A DNA stretch of 64,000 nt from Temnopleurus reevesii. Taxonomy: Eukaryota > Echinodermata > Echinoidea > Temnopleuroida > Temnopleuridae. The notes under the pieces are model-generated. The model was given only the letters and a program-made list of their open reading frames with translations. It was not told the origin of the DNA and made no database searches. The position numbers and the translations under genes were made by a program. Numbering within the stretch: the first letter of the stretch is position 1; each line of letters begins with the position of its first letter. Location: assembly GCA_036244855.1 (NCBI GenBank), contig BQKZ01000018.1, positions 42,731 to 106,730 on the forward strand. The letters run 5' to 3'. Shown here in pieces: positions 44,946-57,700 of the stretch.

Positions 44946-45151
44946 CAGGCGCGCACCCAGGATTTTGATACCCGGGGTGCTGAGCCCAAATTTGGCGCCC
45001 CTGCCCCTCCCGGCTGAGCTGACAAGCACACACACACACACAAAAAAAAAGGTCCTCACCGCAAATTTGGCGCCCCCCCCAGCGCCCACGGGGGGCTGAG
45101 CGAAAATTTTGGCGCCCCCATAGCCCCCCCCCCTCCAACGGTGCGCGCCTG
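44946..45151. mobile_element. GC-rich MITE with CAGGCGCGCACC ends
   Basis: Perfect 12-bp inverted ends CAGGCGCGCACC and GGTGCGCGCCTG enclose a very GC-rich core with repeated AAATTTGGCGCCC and a CA tract. A fragment of the same end (AAATCCTGGGTGCGCC) occurs at 50217-50232. Confidence 0.8.
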
Positions 45152-45624
45152 AAATGGGATACAATAATAAGATCTAACAACAAAAAAGAAATATGATGGA
45201 CTGGAAATGGAGAAGTCTACTAAAAGGTTGTGCTTGCAGAGTCTATACCTCTCGGAAAATATAGAAAATCAATCTAAAATTGACCCATTAATTCCTTGTA
45301 TTTTCCTCTTTTTAATGATAAGCTGAATTTTCAAGAAATGTGATGTTATNTATTATTATTATTATTATTATTAGGGTATAAAAAGATAGAACCCGCGCCT
45401 TTGGAGATGTGAATTCGTTGATGATTCTTAAAACAGTGCCTTATTTATATTGTGACATACCCCCATGCATAAATGATGACAGAACATTGTCCGCTAGAGG
45501 CTGTTAAATGTACAATATTTCACATTGTAGTGTTTTGCTGCAGTTCACAGCTTTTTGTGATAGTATGCGCTTTTTATGATCTTGCTGATCGTGTGCATCA
45601 GAATGGTGCAATATTGCATTTTTG

Positions 45625-45655
45625 TACTTTTATTTTATTTTATTTTATTTTATTT
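45625..45655. repeat. TTTTA pentanucleotide microsatellite
   Basis: About five to six units of TATTT in a row. Confidence 0.9.
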
Positions 45656-46336
45656 CTGCGTTCAAATGAATGATTTACAATAACATTTAACATAAGTACA
45701 TATTACAAATAAATAGTAAATGTTAACATAGTTAGAATAGTCATATAAAAAAACAAAATATCAAATTAATTTAGATAAAGTAAGGGAACGCAGGAGACCA
45801 TCATCATGAGCGGTGAAGCTTGACGTAGATGACACAAATGAATAGATATATAATCAGAATTAATTGTTAAATAATGAAAGCCTGCTCTTGTAGTCCTGAT
45901 ATAGCCTGTTTACTCCACGCTTACCAAAATATATTTCTTCCAGAAGATCTAAACAAACCTCTTTCAAATGTTGTGTTTATATACGTCTGGTCATTTTATT
46001 TCTTTCCCTTTTTTAGTCCAAAATATACAGACTTCCAAAAGCAAAGAACCTCTAAAAAAGGCTTAACTTAAATATTACACATGATTTCACAAGAATACCT
46101 TTTTTCATCACCTGAATGAATACAAAGTTTAGATCGGGCCATTTTTACGACAAATATTTTTTCCCGGCCTAAACATTGACAATTCTTCTGGGAATGAGCA
46201 ATATCTTGTTCCTTCCATTAATTTGATGTAACATGGGCGTTTATGTGTTTCATTTGACAACAAAATAAAGATAGTTGACGAATCCAACTGCCGCAAATAA
46301 TTTCCTTACTAAATTAATTTGTGTTTTTAGGGTTAT

Positions 46337-46620
46337 GCCAGACTGACACTAAATTGCATGATTTTGTGGCACGCATCGTCCGTATTGCGCAAACTCGTCG
46401 TGTCAATGCGGGAAGTGCGTAACCACTGCGCAAACTATGCACAAGCTATGCGTTAACTCGTCGTGCCAGTTCGTGTCAATGTTGACATCGATGGGCACGC
46501 ATTCGTGGAATATTCGTGAACTCGTCGTGAATATGCGTGAACTAGTCGTGAACGTTGTTTAAGCCTCCCAGATCATGCCCCATAATCGTGGCAAAAAAGT
46601 CGTGTCAGTGGCAACCTGGC
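46337..46620. mobile_element. CpG-rich element with GCCAG...CTGGC ends and CGTCGTG repeats
   Basis: Begins GCCAGACTGACACTAAATT and ends GTGTCAGTGGCAACCTGGC. The interior repeats AACTCGTCGTG and GCGCAAAC motifs several times and is far richer in CpG than its surroundings. No open frame of note. Confidence 0.65.
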
Positions 46621-48239
46621 TTTTACTTTCGAAATAGTTGCATGGCTATTTTTATTTTCCCTTTCCAATGTAAAATTCGGCGCTCCTCTTATTTATTTGA
46701 GAAAATCTTATCGTTGAATAACAAACATCAAATACCAATAACCAAAGCTGGCCTCTCTTTTTTTATGCTTATTAACATAAAGTGGTGGTAATTTGTCACC
46801 ATTATTGGTATTTAGACGTACTGGCTTTGAATTTTTGTTTTAATTTGAATTAAACATTTCTTTCCTTTTTCATATACATAATCAATACATCATAACATGA
46901 CAAAGTTATAGAATCAAAGGAGGCGAGTACCCTGGAAGCATAGCTTGTGTTGGGATCACCTTAACAAGAAACAAGTTAAACAAAATTATCTTTTTATTAA
47001 AGAAGAGTAAAGAAAATAAATTTTGAAGTCTGTGCGACTGTCTGGCGCTCATAATTTGTAGAGATTGAAGAGCGCCAGCATATTTAAGACCTACATGCTG
47101 CCTTTGTTTCAGAAAGTTTATTTTTCTATATACACAGTTCAGATTTTTCATCCCGTTCGAAATTTATAACATCCCTTATGTCAAGAGTTAAAAATGGACG
47201 GTCTTCATTGTCTGATTCGAAACACTGACCATTGAACAGTAGATATAAAAACAGAAACGTTAACTCTTAAAAAAAAACGTGGAAAACTCAAGTTTACCGA
47301 AAAATATAGGAATTATATTTTTATATCGTGTCATGATATCACCGAACGAGTGTTTTATTGCCTCAAGAATGACACCTTATTCGTTTCCAGAAGTTATTTT
47401 CTAGCTAAGTTATATCCTTTGAAATGGCCAAAGGTATCAAAGGAAATCTACATAATCTGTAATTACTGATCTATTTTCGTCTTGTTTTTAACAATAGATT
47501 TGAAGTGTAAGTCTGTGAATGAATTGATTATAAATATAATAATGAATAATGAATAGATATGCTAATCGAAATGTATAGATATTGATTACAACAAGTGATT
47601 CTAGTCTAAACATTTTACTTGAAAAAGACTTGTCCATCTATACTTCTACATGTATTTATCAATTCATCGATTCTGCCTGCTATTGTGTTCATTTTATCCA
47701 TTCAAATATATTGTGTAACAATGACACTACATACATTAAATCAATTACAAATCATTTTGCTACGTCTTCTTAAACTTTTATTTCATGATTTTTTTTTGGA
47801 GGAGTCTATATAAAATTTTCTTTTCCCCCTCTAATTTAGTACTCCTTTGAATTCGTATAAAAATCGTAATAATGTGATTTATACAATGATTTGCTTTGAG
47901 CGCCTTGAGCATGTTATGAGGATGGAAAGTGAGCTTTATAGGATCCATTGATTATTTTCATTATTATCATTCATTAACTAAATCTTTGCCTATCTATTTT
48001 TCCATGCATCATTCATTCAGCGTTCCTTTGTTCGTTTGTTGTTTTTCAACGGGAAAATCATTGACAAACATTTTAAGACTAATTTATTTTCGTTTAGAAC
48101 ATCTTTAAACATAGGAAAATACAGTCGCAAATCGAACAAATTTACAAAAAACATGAATGTCCTGATTTTTGGCGGACAATAAAATCATTATCCGAGCAAC
48201 AAAATGCGTTGAAAAAAAGTTTGTAAACTTCTGCCGTTT

Positions 48240-48631
48240 GAGGCACACGATTGGCTGCTTGATTCGTGTTGGAGGCGTGGCCTGAAATCACGCCACACCC
48301 CTCGACTCACTCATGCGTTTTGTGCAAAGCGAGATCAACGCAGCTCGCTGAACACTGACTCATGCACCGGTACCTGCGTACTTTCCTCGGAGTATTCCCC
48401 GGGATAGTTGTCGGCGATGTGGGTATACTTCGTTCGGTGTAACTTCACCCGGCCACTTCTCTATACGGACCTGTATTTCGTTTTCTTTGGAGAGGTGCCA
48501 TTAGGATTGTGAACGGCGTAGTGTACCATTTTTTCTTGGCTCTGGGCCTAGCTCGATTACCTCAGCTGATTGGTTTATGAATGGATGGATTTGTAGTGTA
48601 GTATGCAGAGTAGAAAACAATTCTAACAATC
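48240..48631 (+). promoter_or_regulatory. Likely promoter and 5'UTR of the ADAMTS-like gene
   Basis: GC-richer than neighbouring DNA, with GGAGGCGTGGCC and GTTGGAGGCG GC-box-like motifs near 48268-48282 and many CpGs up to the start codon. The transcription start site is not defined by the sequence alone. Confidence 0.4.
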
Positions 48632-48719
48632 ATGAACGGAAAGCAATTTGTGTGGTGTTGGATCCTGACATGCTACGCTTCTCGACTTTTTGACGGTGTC
48701 TCTGGATTTAAATTCGCCG
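48632..48719 (+). CDS. ADAMTS-like exon 1 (signal peptide)
   Basis: MNGKQFVWCWILTCYASRLF then DGVSGFKFA plus one base; donor GTAAGT. In-frame TAG at 48611. Start context AATCATGAACGG. Confidence 0.75.
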
Positions 48720-51700
48720 GTAAGTGACCTAATTTTCATATAAAAACCACGTTGAATATACTGTAAGTCGTGTTGTGCTTTGTAGCCAGTATTGAGAATT
48801 GTTTCAGGATACTTTGGAAAAGTTCTTCTAATCTTTCCAAAGTTTGCCCAGAAAGTTTGATGTTGAATTCATGAGCTCAGTTCAAAGTTCAAACCATTTG
48901 AAGGGGTATCAATGCTCTCTTTGTATTCCTACACTAAGAATGTATTGAACCTGGATCTTGCATAGGAAATGGTATGAGATGTATGATAAATTGAGAGATT
49001 TAAGGCTGTTATTATACCTCTGCCAACCAAAGCTGGTGCCGGGGGCATTTACTTTTTTTTAAAACAGATATTGAGGTGGGACTCCAAAATATTGCAATGT
49101 CATAATATATGTTCTTTAGTCTGCATGTTGACTGGCTCTGTGTATACAATGGCCTGTATTTCGATAGACGAAGTTCAGACCCATGATTTAATTCTTGAAT
49201 AGTTCTAAGCAACATTGCTGTTCGACAATTAATTAATCTAGGCTTAAGTTTATAAACCTCACTATGAGAATCCTGGCCATCGAGTGCAGTGCACTGAATC
49301 TCAAATTCAACGCATACTGTAGTGAGGGGAAAGCATTGACCCCATATTTACAGTACCAAACCGCACATGAGCCTAAGGGGGTCATTGCTTAATTGCTTCC
49401 CCCTCACTCATTCAGGAATCGGAACCTTACTTTTAAACTCAGTCACCTTACGCAGACGTACACAGCCATGTACATTGAACCTTTTGACTTTTAAAGCTAT
49501 TTCGTCGGTCCCAACAGATTCAACCTATTGTAAGCAAGGTTGACAGTACCCTTATTTGATATCTTTGGTCTGTACAGGCTGTTCGGCCTACATTTTGCAC
49601 TGGGCCATGCGAGAAGTTCTGTCATGAGTTTTGCACACTAGTGTGCATTCACAATCCAGCATCCTTATTGATAAAAAGGATAGACTCCTAATCCCACTGC
49701 TGCCACCATGTCAATGTCAATAACATACTGGACATAGATAGGGTGTACATTGGGATATTAGTAATATGCAATCATTTCGGAGAACGCATACGTGTACATG
49801 AGGGTTAGCATACATTACACTGTAATATCAAACAGTGCCACATTGGCACAGTTAACACAACTAATGGCAGAGTTCAAAAGCCACTCCTGCATTGCTAAGG
49901 GCAATGATGGGAGAAATCTTCAACCGACAATCATTTATCATTGTTGTCAATAAAGAAAGAGACTAGTGTATTTGTAACATAGTATGTTCATTCATGCTTC
50001 TCATGAATCAAGCTTAAAAGTTCATATTGTCATTTATGTTTAGGTACATGAATTTGGATTGAAGCATACATCGTTGTGGGTGTGGGGGGGGGGGGGTTGC
50101 CTTGAAGCCCCCATCCCACCATTTGAGTGTAGGTTGTTGCAAAATTGAAGCTGAAAGGGGGTTCCAATTGGTCATAGGGGATGCAAAATTTCTTCAACAC
50201 CCAGTCTCACTTGTCAAATCCTGGGTGCGCCAAATATCCTAAATGCAACTACATGTACACACACCCATACTGAAAAGAAGACCTGTCATGACATATTATA
50301 AAGCATTTCATAAATCATCCAGTGATATCATTCATCCAGCATGTTATCAAGCCCCTGTGAAAGTAATGGGACGCAAGAAGTGAACGCTGTGAATGTGACC
50401 AGCTCACATTAATGCCATTGTGCTCTTGTGTATCATCTCATATCATCTTCTGGGTGACCTGGAGGTCTAAAGTTCCGAGCAATGCACACAATGAAAGGCC
50501 TATTATGATCTAGAGTTGTCATATTTGGCTGATCAAATAGCACCCAATCATTCATTGTTTTGTCAATAATCTGTAAAAGTCAACACAACCATGTTTGATA
50601 GGTGACCCCTTCCTATTGCCTTAATCTACATGTACATTGTAACATGTCTGATGGTAATCTCTACTGTGTTCGTTCTATCAATCAATGACATTCATACATT
50701 CATATATATTGTATAGCCTTATCAAAGCATATTCATTCATCTAATCCTTTACCAACAGATGATGTGCTTTTAAAAAGCTTTCTTCGTACACAAAGAAATA
50801 TTGTTTGACCTTTTGATTTTAATCTTTTGATGTACAAAGTGTTTTCATTCAGGGCAATAAATTAAAGGTAACCAAGAACTTCCAATATAGGCATCAATGG
50901 ACCTAAAGGCTGCTCTATCATAACCTGATTAAGCCAATATCAATCATTTCAGCTATACACCTGTACTCACAAATCATTTTTTCAGATTACATTTTTGCAA
51001 CAACTAGAAATGTTGTTAATTCAATTAATAATTTTGTCAAAAGTTTGATACAATAATACCCCTAAAATAATGGAATCAGGTTACCAGAGTTGGATCTATT
51101 TTTTAATTTCCAAAGAGGCCTATTTGTTATATGTTTCAATAATGTAATTATTGTTGTTGTCTTTTTTTATATCATTTGTAGGATCACAACCACCATCATG
51201 GACTCTATCAGAGAAAGTCACCCCAGTTTTGCTGGAACAAGGTGAATTACATAAAGGTCAGCGGCACTTCCAGAAGCGAAGTGTCGAGTATTCCGAGCAC
51301 CAAGAGACTCGAAATAATGGACAATCCGCCCAGTACCGGTTGGAAGCGTTCGGAGAGGAGTATATATTGGATTTGGACCATGACGCGTCATTTCTATCGC
51401 CCTCTTTCAATGTTCATGTTTCGGGAGAGGGCCTTGTGGATATTCATGATGAGGATAATAGCATTCATTGTTTCTATTCTGGACGTGTGAATGGACATCC
51501 AGAGTCCAGCGCCGTGGTCAGTCTCTGCGGTGGTATGGTGAGTATCTTCTGGCTGCTATGTGAGAAATCCTAGTGCAAGTGTGAATAGACTGTTGATAAG
51601 TTAGGGAAAACCTATTGAGTATGATTGAGTATTGTAATAATTGACTATCTTGCCAATAATCTATGTATAGTAATGAACAAAGTCTGAGAATTTATCTTGA

Positions 51701-54700
51701 TGGGAGGGTGATGTACAGTACCTGTACCTGTTCACGAGGAACAAATTTGAAGCAATCACTGGACCTAAATGAACAAAACAATATTAATGCCTCTTTAACA
51801 GAATGTTGCAGTATCTTCCAACATTTACGATTTTGTGCAATGAATATTATGACCAATTGATGGCAAATGATCCCTCAGGTAATTGTGACATTTGTACACT
51901 ATCAGGTTGCATGCCTTTATGGTACAATTAAATGAAAGATACAGAGTGTACAATTTTTCTGACCTCTCTCTGTGAGTAAGATTGTTGACATAATTGATTG
52001 AAATAGTGGTACAGTATTTGTGCCCTACGATGTCTGTACAAACTACAAGGCAACATTTGCTCTGTAGTTTCATGAAGTTACAGTGGTTCGATGCAATTTT
52101 CTTTTCGTGTCGAGAGTGACTTCTCCATTCATTCTTCACATCAGCTAAATGCAGTGTTCAGTATCATGCCTTCTCTGCTTCACTGCATCCACTTTTGTGC
52201 TTTTCTAAAGGAGTCAGAAGAGCTTGACTGTCCTAAAATCATTCATACTCTTTTATCTTCTTTACTACTATCATAACCAGAATAAGGCTTCTTGAGAGTG
52301 AAACTGAGGAGAAGATGGTAATTTCTATTAAAATAAAGTGGTAGCTGTAGACCATGCCAAGGCTTCCTGAGTACATTGTAAAGTGTAGGAGCTGACTGAT
52401 TTGGAGCGGGCTAGTTCGACCTTTTCATTGTGTCAGAGCACACCTTTGGTAACTTCTGGCTTCTTGTAGTAATCCCATCAACAGTTTACTGGGGGAAGCC
52501 AAAGTGAGACGAAAAAAGCCAAAATGGAGTGCCAAAGATTGTATGCTGGAGAATTTATTATATGTTTAAAATGGGGGAAGAAAATCTTCATCCAGTGACA
52601 AATTGATCATGAGATCTATTACAACCCTTGGTGGCCTGTATATGAAGGAAAAAATTGTTGCAGGACAACTCGTCCCTTTCAAGAATGGTGAGATCCCATT
52701 TGTAACATGCTTTTTCCATAGATGTGTCATTGCATAGAAATAGCTTATAAATGTGAGGGCAAGTTTTACCCCCCCCCCAAAAAAAAAGACCTGACACATA
52801 GTTCTTGAATTTTTTTTTACCAGTACTACTAGTAGAATCAAGGATCTACAAACCAAGTTTATAGATCTGTACTAGTTTACAAACAAAGTGTCTTGTTAAT
52901 ATTAATGAATCCCAACTATCAAACTACATGTTCATGTTCGCAAGACATTTTTTGATCTATTAAGTTGTTTGAATTCACATACGATGTAGCTAATAGCAAT
53001 ACATACAGTTTGAATCAATGAGCAGGTACGGCAAACTGTTGGGCACTTTCACAAATTGGGCTCAATGAAATATTGTTGAAGGAAAGAGAGAGAGAAGGCA
53101 ACTGATTAATAGGCTAATTTTGCTCGGTATGGTTCCAGGGCTTGTCCAGAGTTGAATTACAAGTGTTCCACAGATGTGGAAGTATCAATCAGAGAGTTCC
53201 ACATCTGCGGTTCAAGGAGCGAAGAAATTAGTCTATTCATTAAGACGTTGCATGCTTAGACCCTTCTGTATTCATCCACTCGACACTGCTAGAAACATTT
53301 ACGCCAAACGTTCCGGAATATGCACTGTACAGATTAAACTTTTAATAACCTCACAGCTGAACGAGACCTTTACTCTGAACAGAAAGCATTATTGTCAATT
53401 GCTATTTGGTTTAGCTCTTTGGTTATTCACATTTTAATTTTTGTCTTGTACATGTATATTTTGGAGCAGTTAACATCTCATATTGCAATGTTTTATTTTG
53501 CAGATCACATTTATTCATATGAATACATCAGACTTAGTTTTCCATTTCCCAGGCACTGATTTACTTTCAAATTCTTGGCAAGGTAGAAGGTTATTTGTAA
53601 ATAATTCAATTTTGGGAAATTTATTTTTTCTTTATTTAATTTTAGCCAGAGGAAGTTGGAGCACATTTTGCACTATATTAGGGCACAAACCTGTTATGAG
53701 CTAACTATGTGTAAGGGGATTTTCTACTTTAATTTTTAGAAGGCAGAGTTTCGTGCATGTGCAGTTACTTATTTTATTCCTTGTTTTCCTGTCAACTCCA
53801 TGTGTATGGAGTGGGGCCAATGTTAAATGCACAAGGGTCCATAATGATTCATTTGATAACAAGTAGGCCTATATAACACATGTATGATATAATTTATTGT
53901 TATATTTTCTATCAAGATATGAATGGAGGCTTTTGAAGGAGCTTATTTTTTAAATTTAAACATATATCTGTTGAAATCAGATTCTCTTACATGTATGATA
54001 TGATATTCCACGTAATATTTTCCTTCAAGGTATAGATAGCCCTACACACTCATGCATGGATTGGGGCCCATATAGGTAGCGCTATTCAGAGGCCAACAAG
54101 AGGTCAGCCGAAGCAGTGAAGTTAGCAGGCTTCCTCTCAGCGCACACTACCCCCACCAAGCAGGCCTCTTTGTTTTCTTTGATAACAGTCCATATTTACT
54201 TTTCTCCAATGATCTCTGCCATACAGTCTATAATAGCCCCTTGATTCCTTCAACCAGGCATCCATCCCGCCCTCCTAGCCCTCCCCCTATCCCCTCCCCC
54301 AAACCATATATGACACCATGGCCTACTTTGAAGATTGTGCTCATTTTCTATTTTCTTTTGCATGGAACAAGTTATTTTGTAGAACAGTCCATATTTACTT
54401 TTCTCCAATGATCTCTGCCATACAGTCCATAATAGCTCCTTAATTCCCTCAACCAGGCCTCCACCCCGCCCTCCTACCCCTCCCGTCCTCCTCCCCCAAA
54501 CCATATTTGACACCATGGCCTACTTTGGAGAGGGTGCTCATTTTCCATTTTCATTTGCATGCAACAAGTCATTGTATGTAGCCACCTCACACCTGCAAAA
54601 TTGCTCAAAAGTCTAAAGCCAACTTTTGTTTCCGTAAATATATAAGTAAATCTATTTAAAAACATTTTTCCCCATGACCCCACAACCTGTTTGTGGTGTT

Positions 54701-57700
54701 TTGTTTTGCGCCTGTTAGAACTATGAATTTATGTTATCCACAAAAGGATAACATGAAGGATATTTTGGGAGCATCCCACGAGTCCGACAGCCCACAAGTC
54801 CGACAGCTCACGAGTCTGACAGAAATGAATGTAAGCCTACTACATTGACAATTTTCAAAATGAGGTTCGAGCTAGACATTTTTACTTTCACGCTCGCAAG
54901 ATCGACACTGACAAATTATTTGCTTTGAGCCCGACAGCACGCAAACAGACCTACAAGACCGACTAACATAAATATAGTGCTGTATGACAACTAGACCAAT
55001 TTTACCTAGAGTCGGTCTCATTTGCAAAATTTATGTTCGGTCGTAATCATGTGCGTTTTCAAAATTTTGTCAGATTAATGAGTTGTCTGACTCTAATCCG
55101 TTTTTATGTACATTGTAATGTCTATTTTGTGGACCAATTATTCAACATGTCGGCCTCGTAAGCTGTCGGACTCGTCGGTAGTACCCGATATTTTGTTCAT
55201 AGATGTGCATTTGATATCTTAAAAAGCGTCCCATTTTTTTTTGCCACAAAATTGCTCCTTATTTAATGCAAATTATTGAGCTCTTTCCAAAGATTGTGAA
55301 CAGTGAGCCCACCTACATGTAGAATTTACTATCTTTACAATTTCATTTGAACTTGGCAGTAGACGGGGTCCTTTGGAAGTTGGTCAAGGGTGAACGTAAA
55401 ACGAGAAGTGAAACCGTAGATGTATCCCAGTTTTCTGCAATTTGCAGAGAAATTGGAGCAAACTTCACAAAATAGACCTTTGAAAGGCATTGAAATCATT
55501 GGTGAAAAGTTCATGAAGTTTTATTTTCATGTACCTTTTTGTCTCTGGAAACCATCACATGGAAAAGAATAAATGTTGAAGTGAAATTTGAGTTAGATTC
55601 TGCATTTAGGACATAAATTAGATAAAGCCCAATTTGTGAAGAATGAAACATCATTATTAGGCTATTGGAGCTTTGAGATTTCTTTCAAAGTGTTTTCCCT
55701 TCAAATCAAGAAAATGAAGTCTTCAAACTTTTTTTATGATTTTTCTTGTGTGACAATCAGATTTAAAAAAAAATCAAAGTGACAAAATTAATATTTTTTG
55801 TGCTGAATTGGAAAGTTTGGGATATCTATAAAATTCATCAACATCACATTCAGCTTTAACTGCAGTTTTTCTTGAATAAGCATTTCAATTTTTAAACAAA
55901 ATTTTTCATAATTTAGCATTTAGAACTTTATATCATGCCTGTCTTGGCTATCTCAGGGAAACATAAGAAACTCAAAACCGTTTGGCCTTATAATATTGGA
56001 AAAAGCATGGTAAAAGGGATGCAGTGATATCCACAACAAATAGGTGGCTGTAAGATAGGTGGCCACTAAAGACAGGTTTTGCTGTAAATTTCCAGGGTTA
56101 TTTTTTTTTAAGTTTTGACACAGCTATTCAAACTATGGTGCAGCAAACTTGAACAGGACATTTTTACTGGTAATCCTGCACCTCCAGTACAAACATCAAG
56201 AAAGCGGAGCTGCTATTTCAGTAATGTTTTGATATGAACTTGGCAAACAACATGGAAAACAATCAGTCTTTTATTCAGCAGAGCTTTATTTGTAAAAACA
56301 TAATGGGCCATATTGTCTCAGACTGGACTTTATTTAGCAAGAGGCTAGGGGTTTATTAGAGCAAAGTATTTCAAAATAGATATGCTGAATTATGAACACA
56401 TAGATTTTCATCTACTGTTTAAGCAAGCATTATTTGAGGTTTTGATCAATCAGCAGCCATATATGATTTTATCATACTTTGAATTAGACTGGAAACTTGT
56501 TTAGACTCTTATTTTCATGAAAGTCTACCTTAAAAAGCAGTTTATTTCAGTCTACCCATTTGGTGTCAGACAATGCATTCTTTCTATTTTCAAATATGCT
56601 ATATAAATTAGTGATTTTTTTTGTTTTGTACCATGATGCATGAATGTTTTGATCAATCTTAAAATTGCACCAGAGATGCTAAACGTTCTGTAATATGCAA
56701 GATTTAAATGTGAATAATGCAATAGCTGAACCAAAGTGAGAGCAAACATGGGAGCAATTACAGTACTCTCAGCCATTCACTTGTAATGTAAGCCTTGAAT
56801 TCACATGAAGATGCTCTCCATGCATATTCAATAATGGTTGGCATCTCTGTAGCACTCTGCATTTAATTTGCATATTCGGTGCCGTACTGGAGCCTTTAAG
56901 GTGCTAAAGTAGCACTGGTGTTTCTAAAGCTTGAATTAAAAAGAATTAGGTCTAAACTGATGCCCTCCATGGAAGGGGTTTAGTATTGACCCTGTCTAAA
57001 CTATACTTCTGAATCATGAATATTGTTGCAAAAGAGAAATCATGATTCCCATTGCATATTGGTGCTCTATGGTCTATCTTATGCACCTGTTTGACTTTCA
57101 TGCATGCCTAGCTCCAACTCCGTTTTCCAGTACCGATTGATCACTCCTAGCTCTACCACCCTCAGGTCCGTCGACCCACCACCGACCACCCCTTGACTTG
57201 CTCTACCCAGGGTTCCCAGGCTCTCCGCAGGTCAAAGGTCGATTTCATGTCACTCCGACTCTGAGGTTTCTCGTCTGTCTTTCTCGCTCTTGTCTGCCCC
57301 TCTGCTTGGGAGAGAGAGGTAGTGAATGACTCATGGTGGGCGTGACGTCACCCGCAGATTAGCTGAAGAAAGATGGAATGATAAGGAGAGACAGAACGAA
57401 AAGGAATGATGGAGTGAATGAAAGTGAAGAAGGAAACATGAAGAATCAATCAGGTTATTTAATGTCAAGGATAGTGACTGAGTGTTTTTCATATTTCTTT
57501 CTAACATAGAACACTGACTTCAGGAAATTTTCAAGACTGAGGGGGCTTAGCCATTGACTTTCCATAGCACCAAGTGCTTTTTTTTTTGGGGGGGGGACGA
57601 TGAAGTCAGAATTTTTTCTAGGGAGCTGCGCATCCCAAGGACCCCCCCCCACCCTAATTCTATGAATTTGTTTGTAAAAACTTTGAGGCCTCTTCCAGTG

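Larger units (their letters stand above)
43973..48631. other. Divergent intergenic region between IQCA1 and the ADAMTS-like gene
   Basis: Includes the IQCA1 promoter side (no TATA seen), poly-C near 44271, a GC-rich element at 44946-45151, an ATT microsatellite near 45350, a TTTTA pentamer tract at 45625-45655, an element at 46337-46620 and AT-rich sequence before the ADAMTS 5' region. No gene found. Confidence 0.6.
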
